NCBI RefSeq assembly: GCF_003254395.2
Contig: NC_037639.1
Coordinates: 9,290,501-9,354,500 of the forward strand
DNA from: Apis mellifera
Taxonomy: Eukaryota; Arthropoda; Insecta; Hymenoptera; Apidae
Direction of reading: 5' to 3'
Length of the DNA stretch: 64,000 nucleotides
The position numbers were made by a program, and so were the translations under genes. Below the pieces are notes generated by a model. The model was not told where the DNA came from. It ran no database searches and saw only the letters and a list, made by a program, of their open reading frames with translations. Below, piece after piece: positions 41,001 to 53,000 of this stretch. Every line of letters begins with the position of its first letter. Within the stretch, counting starts at the first letter, position 1.

Positions 41001-44000
41001 TATCCTTTGATTAACTTAATTTTCAAAACTTGATCAACCTCTACTACTACTAAATCTCTCACTTCCTTGCGCAATTAATTTCCTATTCGCGTAAAAATAT
41101 TTCACCCGATGCAAGATTAAGACAAAATTTAAAATACTTCCCGGATAGGAAGAAATATCGTAAGCTTGATGATGAAACGAATGGAAACGGTACACCTCCT
41201 CTCTCTGTCTGGATGTTGCAGCGCCCAGGCTTGCCAATCTTCGATCGAAATATTCGACGGCCCCTCCGAAGGTACCGCGAAATCCCTCGAGAGAATCTGC
41301 AGTCCTGTACAGCGGCCTCCGCCTCCGGAATTCGTGCAACAAGATACGTAAGTGGATTCTCCAGTTATTAGACGAGAAATACCGGCGTCGTCTACATCGC
41401 GCGGCTTATTACTTGGATACTCCACCACTAAGAAGTAGTTGGAATTCCGTTCGATTCACGACGCGAAATGCAAACCACCTACCCTCTTCGAATTGACACA
41501 CAGCTCGTTGAACTTGCGAAATTAATGCGGGGAGCTCGCCCCGTTGATCGGCAACGTTCAGTTGACATTCTCCCCTCTCTCCCTCCCCCTCTCTTCCCTC
41601 GAAGAGCGGTATTGTGAGCCGCCAGGTTGGAAAATTCGCTTCATCCGGTTCGGATGCGATTGATCAGAATTCAAAATTTAAGATTTCCAATGATACAACA
41701 TGATACGGTAATAATTTCAGATCAATTTGTTATAGTAATCGAATTAAAGAATAATCGAAGTCGCGTATTAAGAATTCTGAAATAAATTCGTCTAAATTTT
41801 GACCTAAATAACCGCGCACCCTTCCGTAGAATTTTCCAAACTATTACCGGTAACCTACATTAACGGGCTCTCGATGCTGGAAAACGTGAAAACTCGTCCC
41901 GCATTCACCTTATCCAGGCCGTGTGTTTCACCAGTCGAAGAACCCGATTGAGCGCGATTCATCGAGACCTGCCTGCCTCCCTCCCTCTCTCCCTCCCTCT
42001 CTTCCTCGTGCTCGATGAATGGGATGAGCCGGGATCACGGTTTCCTGCCGTTTCCTTTTGCTCTCTGTTTCGATCTAATCAAAGTGACGGCGAAGCCGGC
42101 ACAGATAGCCACGATAACACGCGTATACGCGCAGCGTTTTCGATCTGGAAAAAAACGCGATCGCCCATCCCTCTCCCTCCACCGAGAGAGGAGGATTGGA
42201 GGGGAGTTATGTGGTACGTAATCAGGAAACAGCCTCGACCTATCCGTCATTGGTGCATCCATAGATATGGGTAGAACGCGAGGGGCACACGTACGAGGAG
42301 GCGCTCATCTCGTCAAGGATGAAAGATGACTACTGCGCCGCCACTGCGATCCGCATCGTTGGCTGCGCATACGTTTGCATTTACGCCGAGTTCCAATGAG
42401 GGGAAGAGATATTACGGAGAGAGAGAGAGAGAGAGAAGGGGTGGAAGAGGGAAGACGACGATCATTCCTCGGGTCTCGAACCAAATCGACGAGATGATAG
42501 ACGCGTGTGCGCCATATTGAACGGCGCGCATTATGGGAAACTCGTTTCTCTTCTCTAGACGCTGTTGTGAACAACGTTTAATACCGATCGATCTACTCGT
42601 AATAACGCGTCGTCTTTGGGACGAGGGGAAAAAAAACGAGAGACGAATTCCTTTCTCGTTCTTTGATATCGTGGAATTTGAATATCGACCCCTGGATCTC
42701 GCGCGATTTATATCCTTTGTCGAGGATTTCTTCTCGTTTTATTTTATTCTCTTCTCTCTTCTTCTCTTCGTATATCCTTTGATGTACTTACAGTCATATT
42801 GCGCGTTAACTCGACGGTAGGGTATTGTAAAAATTGTAATTCGGGGCGTGTAAGGAAGGTCGTTTCACGGAATTTTCGAGGATTATTGGAGGGAGGGGAT
42901 GGAGATGGAAGGGAGATATCAGACGGGGTGAGCAATGGCGACATCGCAGGATCGGCGAAATTCTGGCGTGGGATGCCTTTAACTGTCGTGTTACGCGCGC
43001 GCGTAACTCGTGCCCCTTGTCAGTGGTACAATGCTGAGTAGAATAGATATGCATATACGGTCGGAGTCGAGGCGGAGAACGAAGGTAATTAGAGGTTTTG
43101 AGATGGAAAATTGAATACGGAGATTCGTGAAAAATTTAGAATTCGAGGAAGATATTTATGTGAATAATTATCCAATGATTTTCATTTTATAATATAATAT
43201 AATAAAATTACACGACGAAAATGAAATATATATATTCAATGGTGAATAATTGATTTCAGGCGTTTGTGGGATTAAATTCGTAGAATCTCAATCTTTCGAG
43301 CTATCTAAATACAGTGATTTTGCTCGTTAAATGTGGCTCGGTTCGATGAAAAATCGATGACAGTAAATCCCAAAGCGGAACGATAAATTTCCGAATACAT
43401 TTAACGACAACGATTTAAAATTCACGCCCGATTTAAAGCCAATCTAATAATAATCTTGATTCGATCTACTTATTCAAAAAGAAAAAAAAAGAAGAAAAAA
43501 AGAAGAAGAAAAGAAATTTATTTCAAACGTAGCGAATAATTTATATTCTCGAGACGTTCAACTGTACTCTGAAATGAGATATCAAAATTAGCGTTTGACG
43601 TATTGAAACGTGAGGAGGGGTTCGAAAAGGGAGGGGTCTCGCCCTCAAAGGAAACGGATCGTTCGATTTTAATCAGATAAATGTCAAAATGGGTCTGATA
43701 AAGAAGAATCACGCGGCCTAGAATGGACGTATCCCCGGCTGAAAAACGTGACGGGAAACCCGAGAAAGACTTTCCCCCGCACATATTGATCAGCGTGTCG
43801 AGGGAGAGAAGACGAGGAGGAGAGAAGAAGGGGGGTGGAGGCGGAGGTGGAGGAGCACGATCTGAATAGGTTACATTCCAAATCCTTTCAACCGCGATCG
43901 ATGTTCAACCCTCCACAATCCGGAGGATCGTTGGCCCACGGACGAGGCCGTCGGTCCAGAAGCTGGGGACTGGAAGGACTCTAATTGTGAGATACGAAGC

Positions 44001-47000
44001 GACTGGAATTCCATCGTGAACGTAAACAACGCGGTTAATACTGTGTTTGACTTGCACGGTTAAACTTTAATGCACTGCCGGAATTCCTGACCTTTAGGGG
44101 TAGGAAAAACGGGGGTATACGATCTGTCCAAAGTCTGTCGTGTTCTATCGTGTTTTTGCGAGTTTTTCGAAATGAAAGATTACCATGTGTTACCACCGCG
44201 TGCATCTCGCGGTTTTTATCCACTAAAATGATGTAAAAAAAGAAGGTATAGATTAAAACTCCCTTTACTTCGAGAAAAATCTTTTTAATTCGATTGGATT
44301 TAAACTGTAAAAAGTTCTTCCAAAATTTTTTTTCTTTCCAAAATCAGCTTCGAATTAAAAAAAACACACACAAAAATCGAACATATGATTTGTTTTCCAA
44401 CAAATCCATTATTAAAACTGTTCCAAAATTACTTCGAGTCACAATTCCTTCCATTATCCACCTCTCCTTAATCACCATTAAAATTACCTTCTCAAACAAG
44501 AATATAATACAAAGACATCGCGTAAAGAAGAGTCCCAGAAGATTGAACCAGCCAAGATTCGCAAGGTATACTTTTCCACGGTCTGAAGATCAAGCTCGAA
44601 AATTCTCGATAGAAATGATCGTAATTAAGGCGGAAAGAGGAGGGACGAAGGTAGGGGCGAGTATCTGGAGGATGCGATTCACAAGAGTGCAGGAGATCTC
44701 GTGGGACGAGCGGGGTCGGCCAACTGTGGAAAGAGCACGACGTACGAGGGCCAACGGCGGCAAACAAAGTATCGCAACCTTCCCCCTGGGATGGGAGGAG
44801 AAGTAAGTGCAAAAGGGAATGCTGCGGAGTGCACGGATGCGGCGCATGCATTATGCAAGCGGCGGGAAATAGACGGACGCGAAATGTCCATGGGTTTCCA
44901 CGCGACGATATCTCGAAATGAAAAAGGAAAAGAGAAGGAAAGAAAAGGAAAGAAAGGAGAACGACGACTGACCGAGACCGGCTGATTATTTCCAAGTCGA
45001 ATCGAATTTTCATGTTGCACACTTGATGAGATTATGGGTTTTATTTATTTGATTATGACGTGTTGTGTTTATCCATTGTGTTGTGAGAACAGTGTTTAGA
45101 GTAATGATGATTTATATTATTGCGCAGTGAAGATTATAATAAGAACTAAAATGAAAGATTAGAGAGACTGATTCTATCTACGTGAAAGTTTATTATTGTT
45201 ATTATATGGTGATTCGAAATATATCTATGTTGATTATATCATATATGTTGAATATATGATTTAATTAACTCGATCAAACTTCTATATAACGGGTGAAATA
45301 GATGGATTGCGTTTCAAGATAATTTTTACCATCGTAATTATTATAATTTTTCCTTGTCGTCTATCAAGATAAATTTGCGATCGATGAAAATATTATATCA
45401 CAAGTTTCAAATTTGCGCGACGCTAATGATGACGGATGATTGGAAAATATTTCGTATTATACTTTCAAAAACGCGATATCATCGATTATTAATTTAGATT
45501 CATCCAATAATTTGAAAATCGAAGGAAATGAATACGAAGTATCGTGAAATATACTTGGGAAAGTTTCTCATCGATTTAACCGAAGAATAATCTACAATTC
45601 ACCTCTCATTTCCACCCAAATGAACGGATAAATTCAAAATTTACACGCGCCTCTCTGAAATTATTTCCATAAAACAACTTGAGAGGAGAACGCTTATTAT
45701 TTCAGAGGAATAAAGTGGGATTGCAATTTTAAATAGATTTTTCAAGCTCTCCAACCATTTGGTTCCGTACCACTGTATTACATGGAAGAGTATCTCTGGA
45801 AAAACAATAATCACATGGAACAAGAGATTTCGTGAAATTTTAACGACACGTCCATCGCGTTTTCCACCCCGTCTGAATTCTGATAAATTCACCTATCGTA
45901 TTTCTCTCTCTTTCTCTCTTTCGTTCGCGTGTAAAAGGACAGATATCTTATACTGTAACGTAAGACGAAGAAAAAAACTGACACGATCATTCTCTTATCA
46001 TACGTTTAATAGGTATAATTCTTCGTAGGTTAAAATTTGCAGGATCTTCCGCAATGCATCCTCGGGAAAGGAATTGCAATTCAAAGGAAACAAAACCTCG
46101 ACGGATTTCTCCCCGCAAAATTACTCGAATTTCCCTGTGTTACGATAAATTTCACGATAATTTCCTCTAAATTGTACAAAAACAAGATTTAACACGAGTA
46201 ATTTCATTCCTGCCTTCCGTTGGAACGCGGGCACATATATATTCCAGCCAAACTTCTTCGACCATCCAAATTCGCAAAAACCATCCCCCATAACTTCTGC
46301 GCGACATCGCGCGTAAGACTTCCTTCTTATTTTTTTTCCCCTCCCCTCCTCCCTTTTTCTCATTCTTTTTCTTTCTCCTTTTTTTTCTCTTTTTTTTTTT
46401 TAAACAATCCAGCTTAATTTCTAACGCGACCAGGAACAAGGGCCGAGCTGCGGAATTTATGTCCGGTTACGGGTACACGACGAACGCGCGTACCTATGGG
46501 ATTGTCGCGTGTTTTATGCCGGCTAATCTCGTAAAAATTCATGCAAAATAACGCCCGTGTTTCATCCGCGCGCGCTCTCCTCTCTGTAGCCGGAGGCACG
46601 TTTTCCATTGTTCAGCCGCGGTCCAACTTTCACGATGCATTTAAAGCGACTTGAGGGGAGGGGAAGGGGAAGGGGAAGGGGGAAAGCGATGCAAGAATCC
46701 GGACGGAATATTTTGCGCCCGGTAATAATGCGATCAACCGCGGTTTCCGGCTTATCGTTCGTCCACGGGCGCAACCTGTGCTCCCCTTGGAAAATTGGTG
46801 GAAAAAATCTCTGTCCAACGGAGAGAGAAATAGAGAGAGAAACGGAGAGATTGCAATGTAAAGCACGTTCTTTCTCTTATTTAGTAGTACGATAGTAACG
46901 AGATTATTATTATACTTTTATTTTCCTCGTTGTTGATAATTGAACCGAACAAGGCTTATCACGTATTAAAAAATGACCCTCGATCGGAGAATTTTTCCGA

Positions 47001-50000
47001 CCGAACGATTTCCTCCCGAATCGTTCCCCGATCAATCGAATTTTTATCTCGCCGCGCCGATTTTACCTTCATCGAAATTCCGCGGCCGCGCATTGTTTGC
47101 CGCGAACTGCAACAATTTTCCCGAGGGGAGGGAAGGGACGGGGAAATTTTGAAAAACCTTCATCAAGCCGACATAACATTTCATCAAACGGCTCGGCAAA
47201 CTTTCGCATTAAAAGAAAAAAAAACCTCGATTGGAAATCCCATTTCACCCCCTCTTCCTCCCTCTTTATCAAAGCGATTCGACGATCCTCCGCGGCGCGC
47301 GGACGACACGCGCGGCATAAAAAAGCGGCGCGATTATCCGCGCGCGGGCACGCGCCGTTTAATCCGCGCCCATGCGTGGGGGAGGAGCCGTGGGGATGCA
47401 CGGCCGTGGAGATCAATCGAGGGTGGCCGGAGCTGTCGAGTAATTTAATCTCCGCTCGCCACCGGTGGCCAACTACCGAAAGCCGCGCCGCTTCTGTCCG
47501 CTGGCGGGAAGGCTAATGAACCGACCTCGCGTCGACACCGGCTGTGCTCTTCCGGCCAAATGAACCTCCAACTCGGCCTCTGCTTGGGGGCGCGATACGC
47601 AAACAGACGGGGGCGCGATATGTCCGCGTTGTATAATTTCCGCAGTAGTGGATAATAATTGATGATCGGGGGAGAGATCGGGATTAAACGCAGATTCGAA
47701 CGTTGCTACGTTTCCGCGTCAGATTAGAGGCCGTTTACTTTGCCCTTCGATTCTCGTAGCTCGTTCAAAGGTTAAAGGCCTGGATCGTGATATGGTGTTT
47801 CCTCTTGAGGCTTCTGTTCGGGTTGTGATTCGTTAGATTACTTTCGATGTAGGAGAAATGAAAATATCACAGGTTTGGATGTTATAAAAAGTATAGTAAA
47901 TTATTTTTACTTTTTTTTTTTTAGTGTATGTTGTTTACTTATTGTAATGGAAAATGTTTATCATGCGATTACAGTACTCCTTACTATTTCTAAATTATTA
48001 TTTCGGATGGTGTGTATAAAAATATAAATACAGGTCGGTAAATGATTCATTGTTACGTTATTATATAAAAATACGAAATATCTGGTTTTTTGTTCGATAC
48101 AGCGCGCAAATGGATTGTGTTTATTTTAGATCCATTTCAGAATGTTATTCGTTCTTATAAATACAAAACGATATTGATGGAAAATTAAATTTATTGCATT
48201 AGAAGTTTCGCGTTGAATTTTTTTTTTTTTTTTCCCTCTCGGTTCAGCGAATTTCGATATATTTCGATTCCTGAAGTTTATTTATTTTTACCTAGTAAAC
48301 ATTTTTCCTAGAAAGTTCCGAAATAAAAATCAACGAACGTGATATTTCGTGATCTCGTAGGCTAAAGAATCGAATGTCTCGTTAAAAATAATATTCGCTT
48401 ATACGTTATACCTTTCAATAAAGTAAAATTCTTTTTATTTCATTTTATCGTATCACAAATTCTATTTAAGATTCATAAAAATCACTTTTAAAAGTGCTAT
48501 GATATTTATAATAAATTCTCAAAAAATTATTTTTAGCTCGACTATTGTTCATATCTAAGTAAACCGGCCACAAATCTTTATTCCAGATATTAAAATCTCT
48601 CTTTCCCGATATTATTCTTTAACCATATCCAATTTTTACTCTTCATCTTGTATCCAATCGTCGCATAATCGAGTCTAACCTAGCCAACTTAAAATACACG
48701 CAGGTAGAATGATAGGGAATGGTAGAGGCAGAAAAATAAGAAGCATAAGCCGGGAGGAAATGAAGTCAGGCGTCGGAGCAACACCGGAGGGGGATGAAAC
48801 AAAATCCTCATGCAAATTGTAAGGGAAGAGAGTAGGTACGCGGGATGGGGAGGAGTGACACGTGGGAATGGGGCGCGTTAAAATCTCGTTTGAGCGACGT
48901 ACGAGCCGCGATCGGTGGTGTCTGACGATGCTCTCTGGCGGAGCAAGAAGAGATATCTCGGCCACGTCCGACCCGGTTTGCACGGGAAAAGTACACACAC
49001 CAGATCCAGACTCCCTCGTCCAAAATCCGCGAATGAAAGTTGAAAATGAGCCAACTGGGTCGGTTGATCTCCGCGCTTTTAAAGAAACACTCGCCCCGCC
49101 AAAAACATGGAACGTCGTCGCCGCCTTCGATGAATTCGTCGCTCGATCCCGTGTGGAAAAATTGCAATCGGATCCGATCGAGATCCGAACGAGAAAAGAG
49201 ATTTCACGTTGATGATAGAAAAAAGAAAGAAAGAAAGGAAAGGAAAGGAAAAAATTAAAATTTTTCGACGAATATTTCTCTGTTTTCTCAGGGAAAAATG
49301 GATGGTTTTTTTTTTTTTCTTATTTGAAATATCACGTGTAAAAATATCGCGCGATAACTTTTGCTCATTTTTTCTCCCCCCGTTTCTCTTTTCTATTTTT
49401 CCTCATTACCGTTTCATTTCGAGCCGCAACCATCTCTCCCTCCCCTCGTTCGTTTCGTTACCCACGTATCAACTCATCGTCATGAATATAATACGTTATT
49501 CGAAGTTTGAGCAAAGTTGCTCGCGTGAAATTATTTTTATTTTCAAGTTTCCCTTCGTTATTCACCGTTTGTTTGCCGCTCATTAACAAACAACGTTCCG
49601 TCACGCAATTACAATTTTTTTTTCCAAGTTTTTAATCAAAGCAATCGAAAACCGTTGCGCCTCCATCTTCCTTCCTTTCTTTCTCTCCTCTTCTGGAAGA
49701 AGCATAAGTCGATGAAACTTCGCCAATTTCACAGTTTATCGAACAACTGCAAGATTCTATGCAGATTAATCTTCCGGTTTCGCGTTGTAATCGTCGTTTT
49801 GTTTTATCTAATCAATGCAATTGTAATCGATAAGGATATCACGAAGAATTTATGTTTCTTTTTTTCTCAAAGAGAATCTTTGATTCTCTCGCGTCTTTTA
49901 ATGGATATGCTATAATAATTTTTTCCTTTTTTTTTTCTTTACGTCCGAGCTTTTGAGCCTCAAAACTCATTAAGTAACTCTCAGACGATGTAACTGGCTC

Positions 50001-53000
50001 GGTGAATCTATGGGATATTGCAGGATCTAAAGGATATTATGAATTGGATGAGTTGAGAAAGTTCGTAGAGCTGCGAAACTTGGAGATGTCTTTACCTTTC
50101 GTGGGATAGTAGACATTTCTGCGATCCCGAAAGCTTAAGTGACTTCCATAACTCGAAGATTTTTTTTTTTTTTTAAATCGGAGGATATATATATATATAT
50201 ATATATATCTTAAAAAGCGGAATGGGAATCGTGAACGTTGGACGAGGGCAAAGAAGTTGAGCAGAAGAACTCGAAGAAGTTCGAAAATTTTCAAGAAAGA
50301 CACGCGGGGGGATTGCAAGGGATATCCGATCTTCGATGAAAATTTTCCATGTAAAATTTCTTCCCAGATAAAAACAACCTGAACACTCGAGCCACTTTCC
50401 TTCTAAAATTCTAATATTTTTATCAAATTCCTCCCTGCAAAAATCTCCCTTCCCCCTCTTGTTTTATTTATAAATATCTCTACACATATTGAAAGAAAGT
50501 CCATCTCCAACATCCAAAATTCGATCGCGAATTTCGATACCTCGCGATATATGATATAATTCATAAATATGCACGGCTCGTCGACGCCACGAGCACCACC
50601 ACCACCACCACCACCACCAGGGGTGGCGGCCGCGCAACACGCCATCCCACCTTTACCTTTTAATCTCGCGGTAAATTAATTTGCTCTGGAATTGGTCGAA
50701 TGGCCATACACCGAACACCTGGCTGTCGTTGCCAGGCCAAAAACCGTGTTAATTTATTCCATCTATTAATAACCGTCCGATGCCATGCGGCAAGACGTTA
50801 TCACGGGACAAAACCGGGCCCGCAAACATTGACTTATCACTATACGCTGTCTCATGGAGGATTCAGGCGCAGGTTATCGCGGGGCACCCGTTTTCCCAGG
50901 ACGTCCATTTACAAGTTGGAGCCTGGGTAAAATGGAAGCGAACGACGTGGAAAATTTACATGCCGCTTTGTGCCACCACTTGCCCAACTTCCAAGCCTTG
51001 CTCCCTGCGCCGGCACACGTAAGCTTGTCAAGTATGGTGAGACGTGTACCTCTTTGACATAAAGGCGCCGGCTTCATAATTCACGGCAAACTTCCTTCGG
51101 GCGGTTCGACTTGGCGGCATAAAGGAAAAGAGCTCCTGATGGGGAGAGTAAGAGAAAGAATGGAAAGATGGGCGGATCCACCCTGCGTATGTGTGTACGA
51201 TGGAAAATTCTCAAACTCAAACGAATCGAAGCTAATAACACGTGTCATTATCCCGTAACAACGGGATGAGCATAAACGTGTTTATTATTATTCAAATAAT
51301 TTTCGGAATCGTTTCTCTCGTTATCATCGTTATCAGCGAAACTGAAACAATTAACGTAAGAACATGTAATAAGCTTTGATGGTTAAAGAAAAAAAAATTG
51401 TACAAATTGTAGATGATATTCTACGAATGAATTTTTATCTTTGGCATCTGGAAGTACTGCTAATTACCTTAATCTTGGAACGTAAGAAATTCTCTTTAAA
51501 TAAATGTTCATCCTCGCCGACAACCACTCAGCGGTAAAAAAGAAAAAGAAAGGGAGGAAAGTAAAAAAGTAATCTCGTCAATCTCGCCACGAGGAAACGA
51601 TCGAGGAGAAAGGTATATATACGACGTTTGCCTTTTTGAATTACGCGTGCTCCGTACACGTTGAAAACCACGGGGAGGATCCCGATTTCGGCAAGGTATA
51701 TCCGATGGAAGATAGAGCTCGCGAGCTTTACGACATTTCTGATAGCAAACCCCTCCGTGATTTACAATCGGTCTCGATGGAACGAGAACGCGAAGAAATG
51801 ACTCGAATCCCCCTCCCTCCTTCCAAGCCTTACGAATTATACGTCACCTCCGCGGTGACGACCGCGCTGTAAAAGCAGACTCTATTTTCCTTTTTTCCTC
51901 CTTTCTCTTCTCTTCTCTTCTCTTTTCTTTCTTTTTTTTTTTTCTCTTCCAGATACGTCGAGCCGAAAAGGTACTCGTCTAATGGCAGAGATATGACGGT
52001 CGTTCTGAAACGAGCAACAAACAGCCCCACCGACGAGGAATACATGGATGTCTCTTATTACTTCCACGATGGTAAGCCGACTATCTCTCACGTCTTCTTT
52101 CAACAACACGACGGGAACGTTATAAAAGTATCGAGGGATTTCTCAAGCAGACGTTCTCAATGGAATCATTGCCTTGGTCTTAATGGGTAATAGGTTTACG
52201 TATGTTGGCTTTGGCAATACGTAAATGGTTTACGGTTTATGGCGTGGGTAGCACGGCTTCTCTTATCGGTTTCTTCCTTACCGGTGAAAATTGAACGACG
52301 AAAATTACCTCTTGTCACTTTTAATAATTCTAAATCTATTAAATATATTCGGTATAATTATGAGAATTATTTACATTAAACGAATTTCATTTTTAACGCG
52401 AGGAATGATTACTTAGCAGTAATCAGCATCGATTAAACGAGAGTCAAAGAGAGACTGATTACCCCACGATTCATATGTTAATAGAAATCCTGTGAAAAGA
52501 AGACTACTTCGATCAATACTTCTTCCGCGGTACAAAACAAAGAAAAGTAAATTCTAAAAATCTATCCAAACGAACGAAATAATTTACGATTAATATTTCA
52601 ATCTCGTTTTTCTTCGATATCAGATCAAATATTTTTTCTTCTTTTTCTTTAATTGTCACGTAAAATAATACTCGTCCGTGTTTCGAAAGGAATTAAGAGA
52701 GAAGGTTGAAATTCGCGTACACGCGACGCGTCGATTATTTTGGCTCCGATTCTTCTTGGCCGAGGTTTCAACGGCCAAGTACCTCGGCCTGGCTACTAAT
52801 TACGACTAATTACACCCATTGCGAGCCGACATATCGGACGAAGGGGCCTAGCCCCCTTAATCGGATGAATATAGATGCGTCCGTGCGCGCGGTAATCCGG
52901 AAGTCCTGGTTGGAACGTGGCCAACAACTATCCATAAGGATAGCATTTAGCTGTGCACGAATCGTCGAAACAACGTTCGAGAAAAGAGAGAAAGAAAAAT

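Larger units (their letters stand above)
41348..51952. other. intron d-e, 10.6 kb, largest in the gene
   Basis: Holds GA repeats, an A/G-rich run near 43480-43515, long overlapping ORFs on both strands at 44294-45022, a CpG-rich block at 46560-47620, an AT microsatellite, a CCA repeat, and three doubtful ORFs at 48862-49212, 50854-51018 and 51573-51872. None has a domain I recognise. A nested gene or alternative exon is possible but unproven. Confidence 0.5.

Noticed and set aside
46930..47448. 172-codon ORF in the CpG-rich block
   Set aside because: Three frames are open together because stop codons are rare in this composition; Arg-rich and domain-free.
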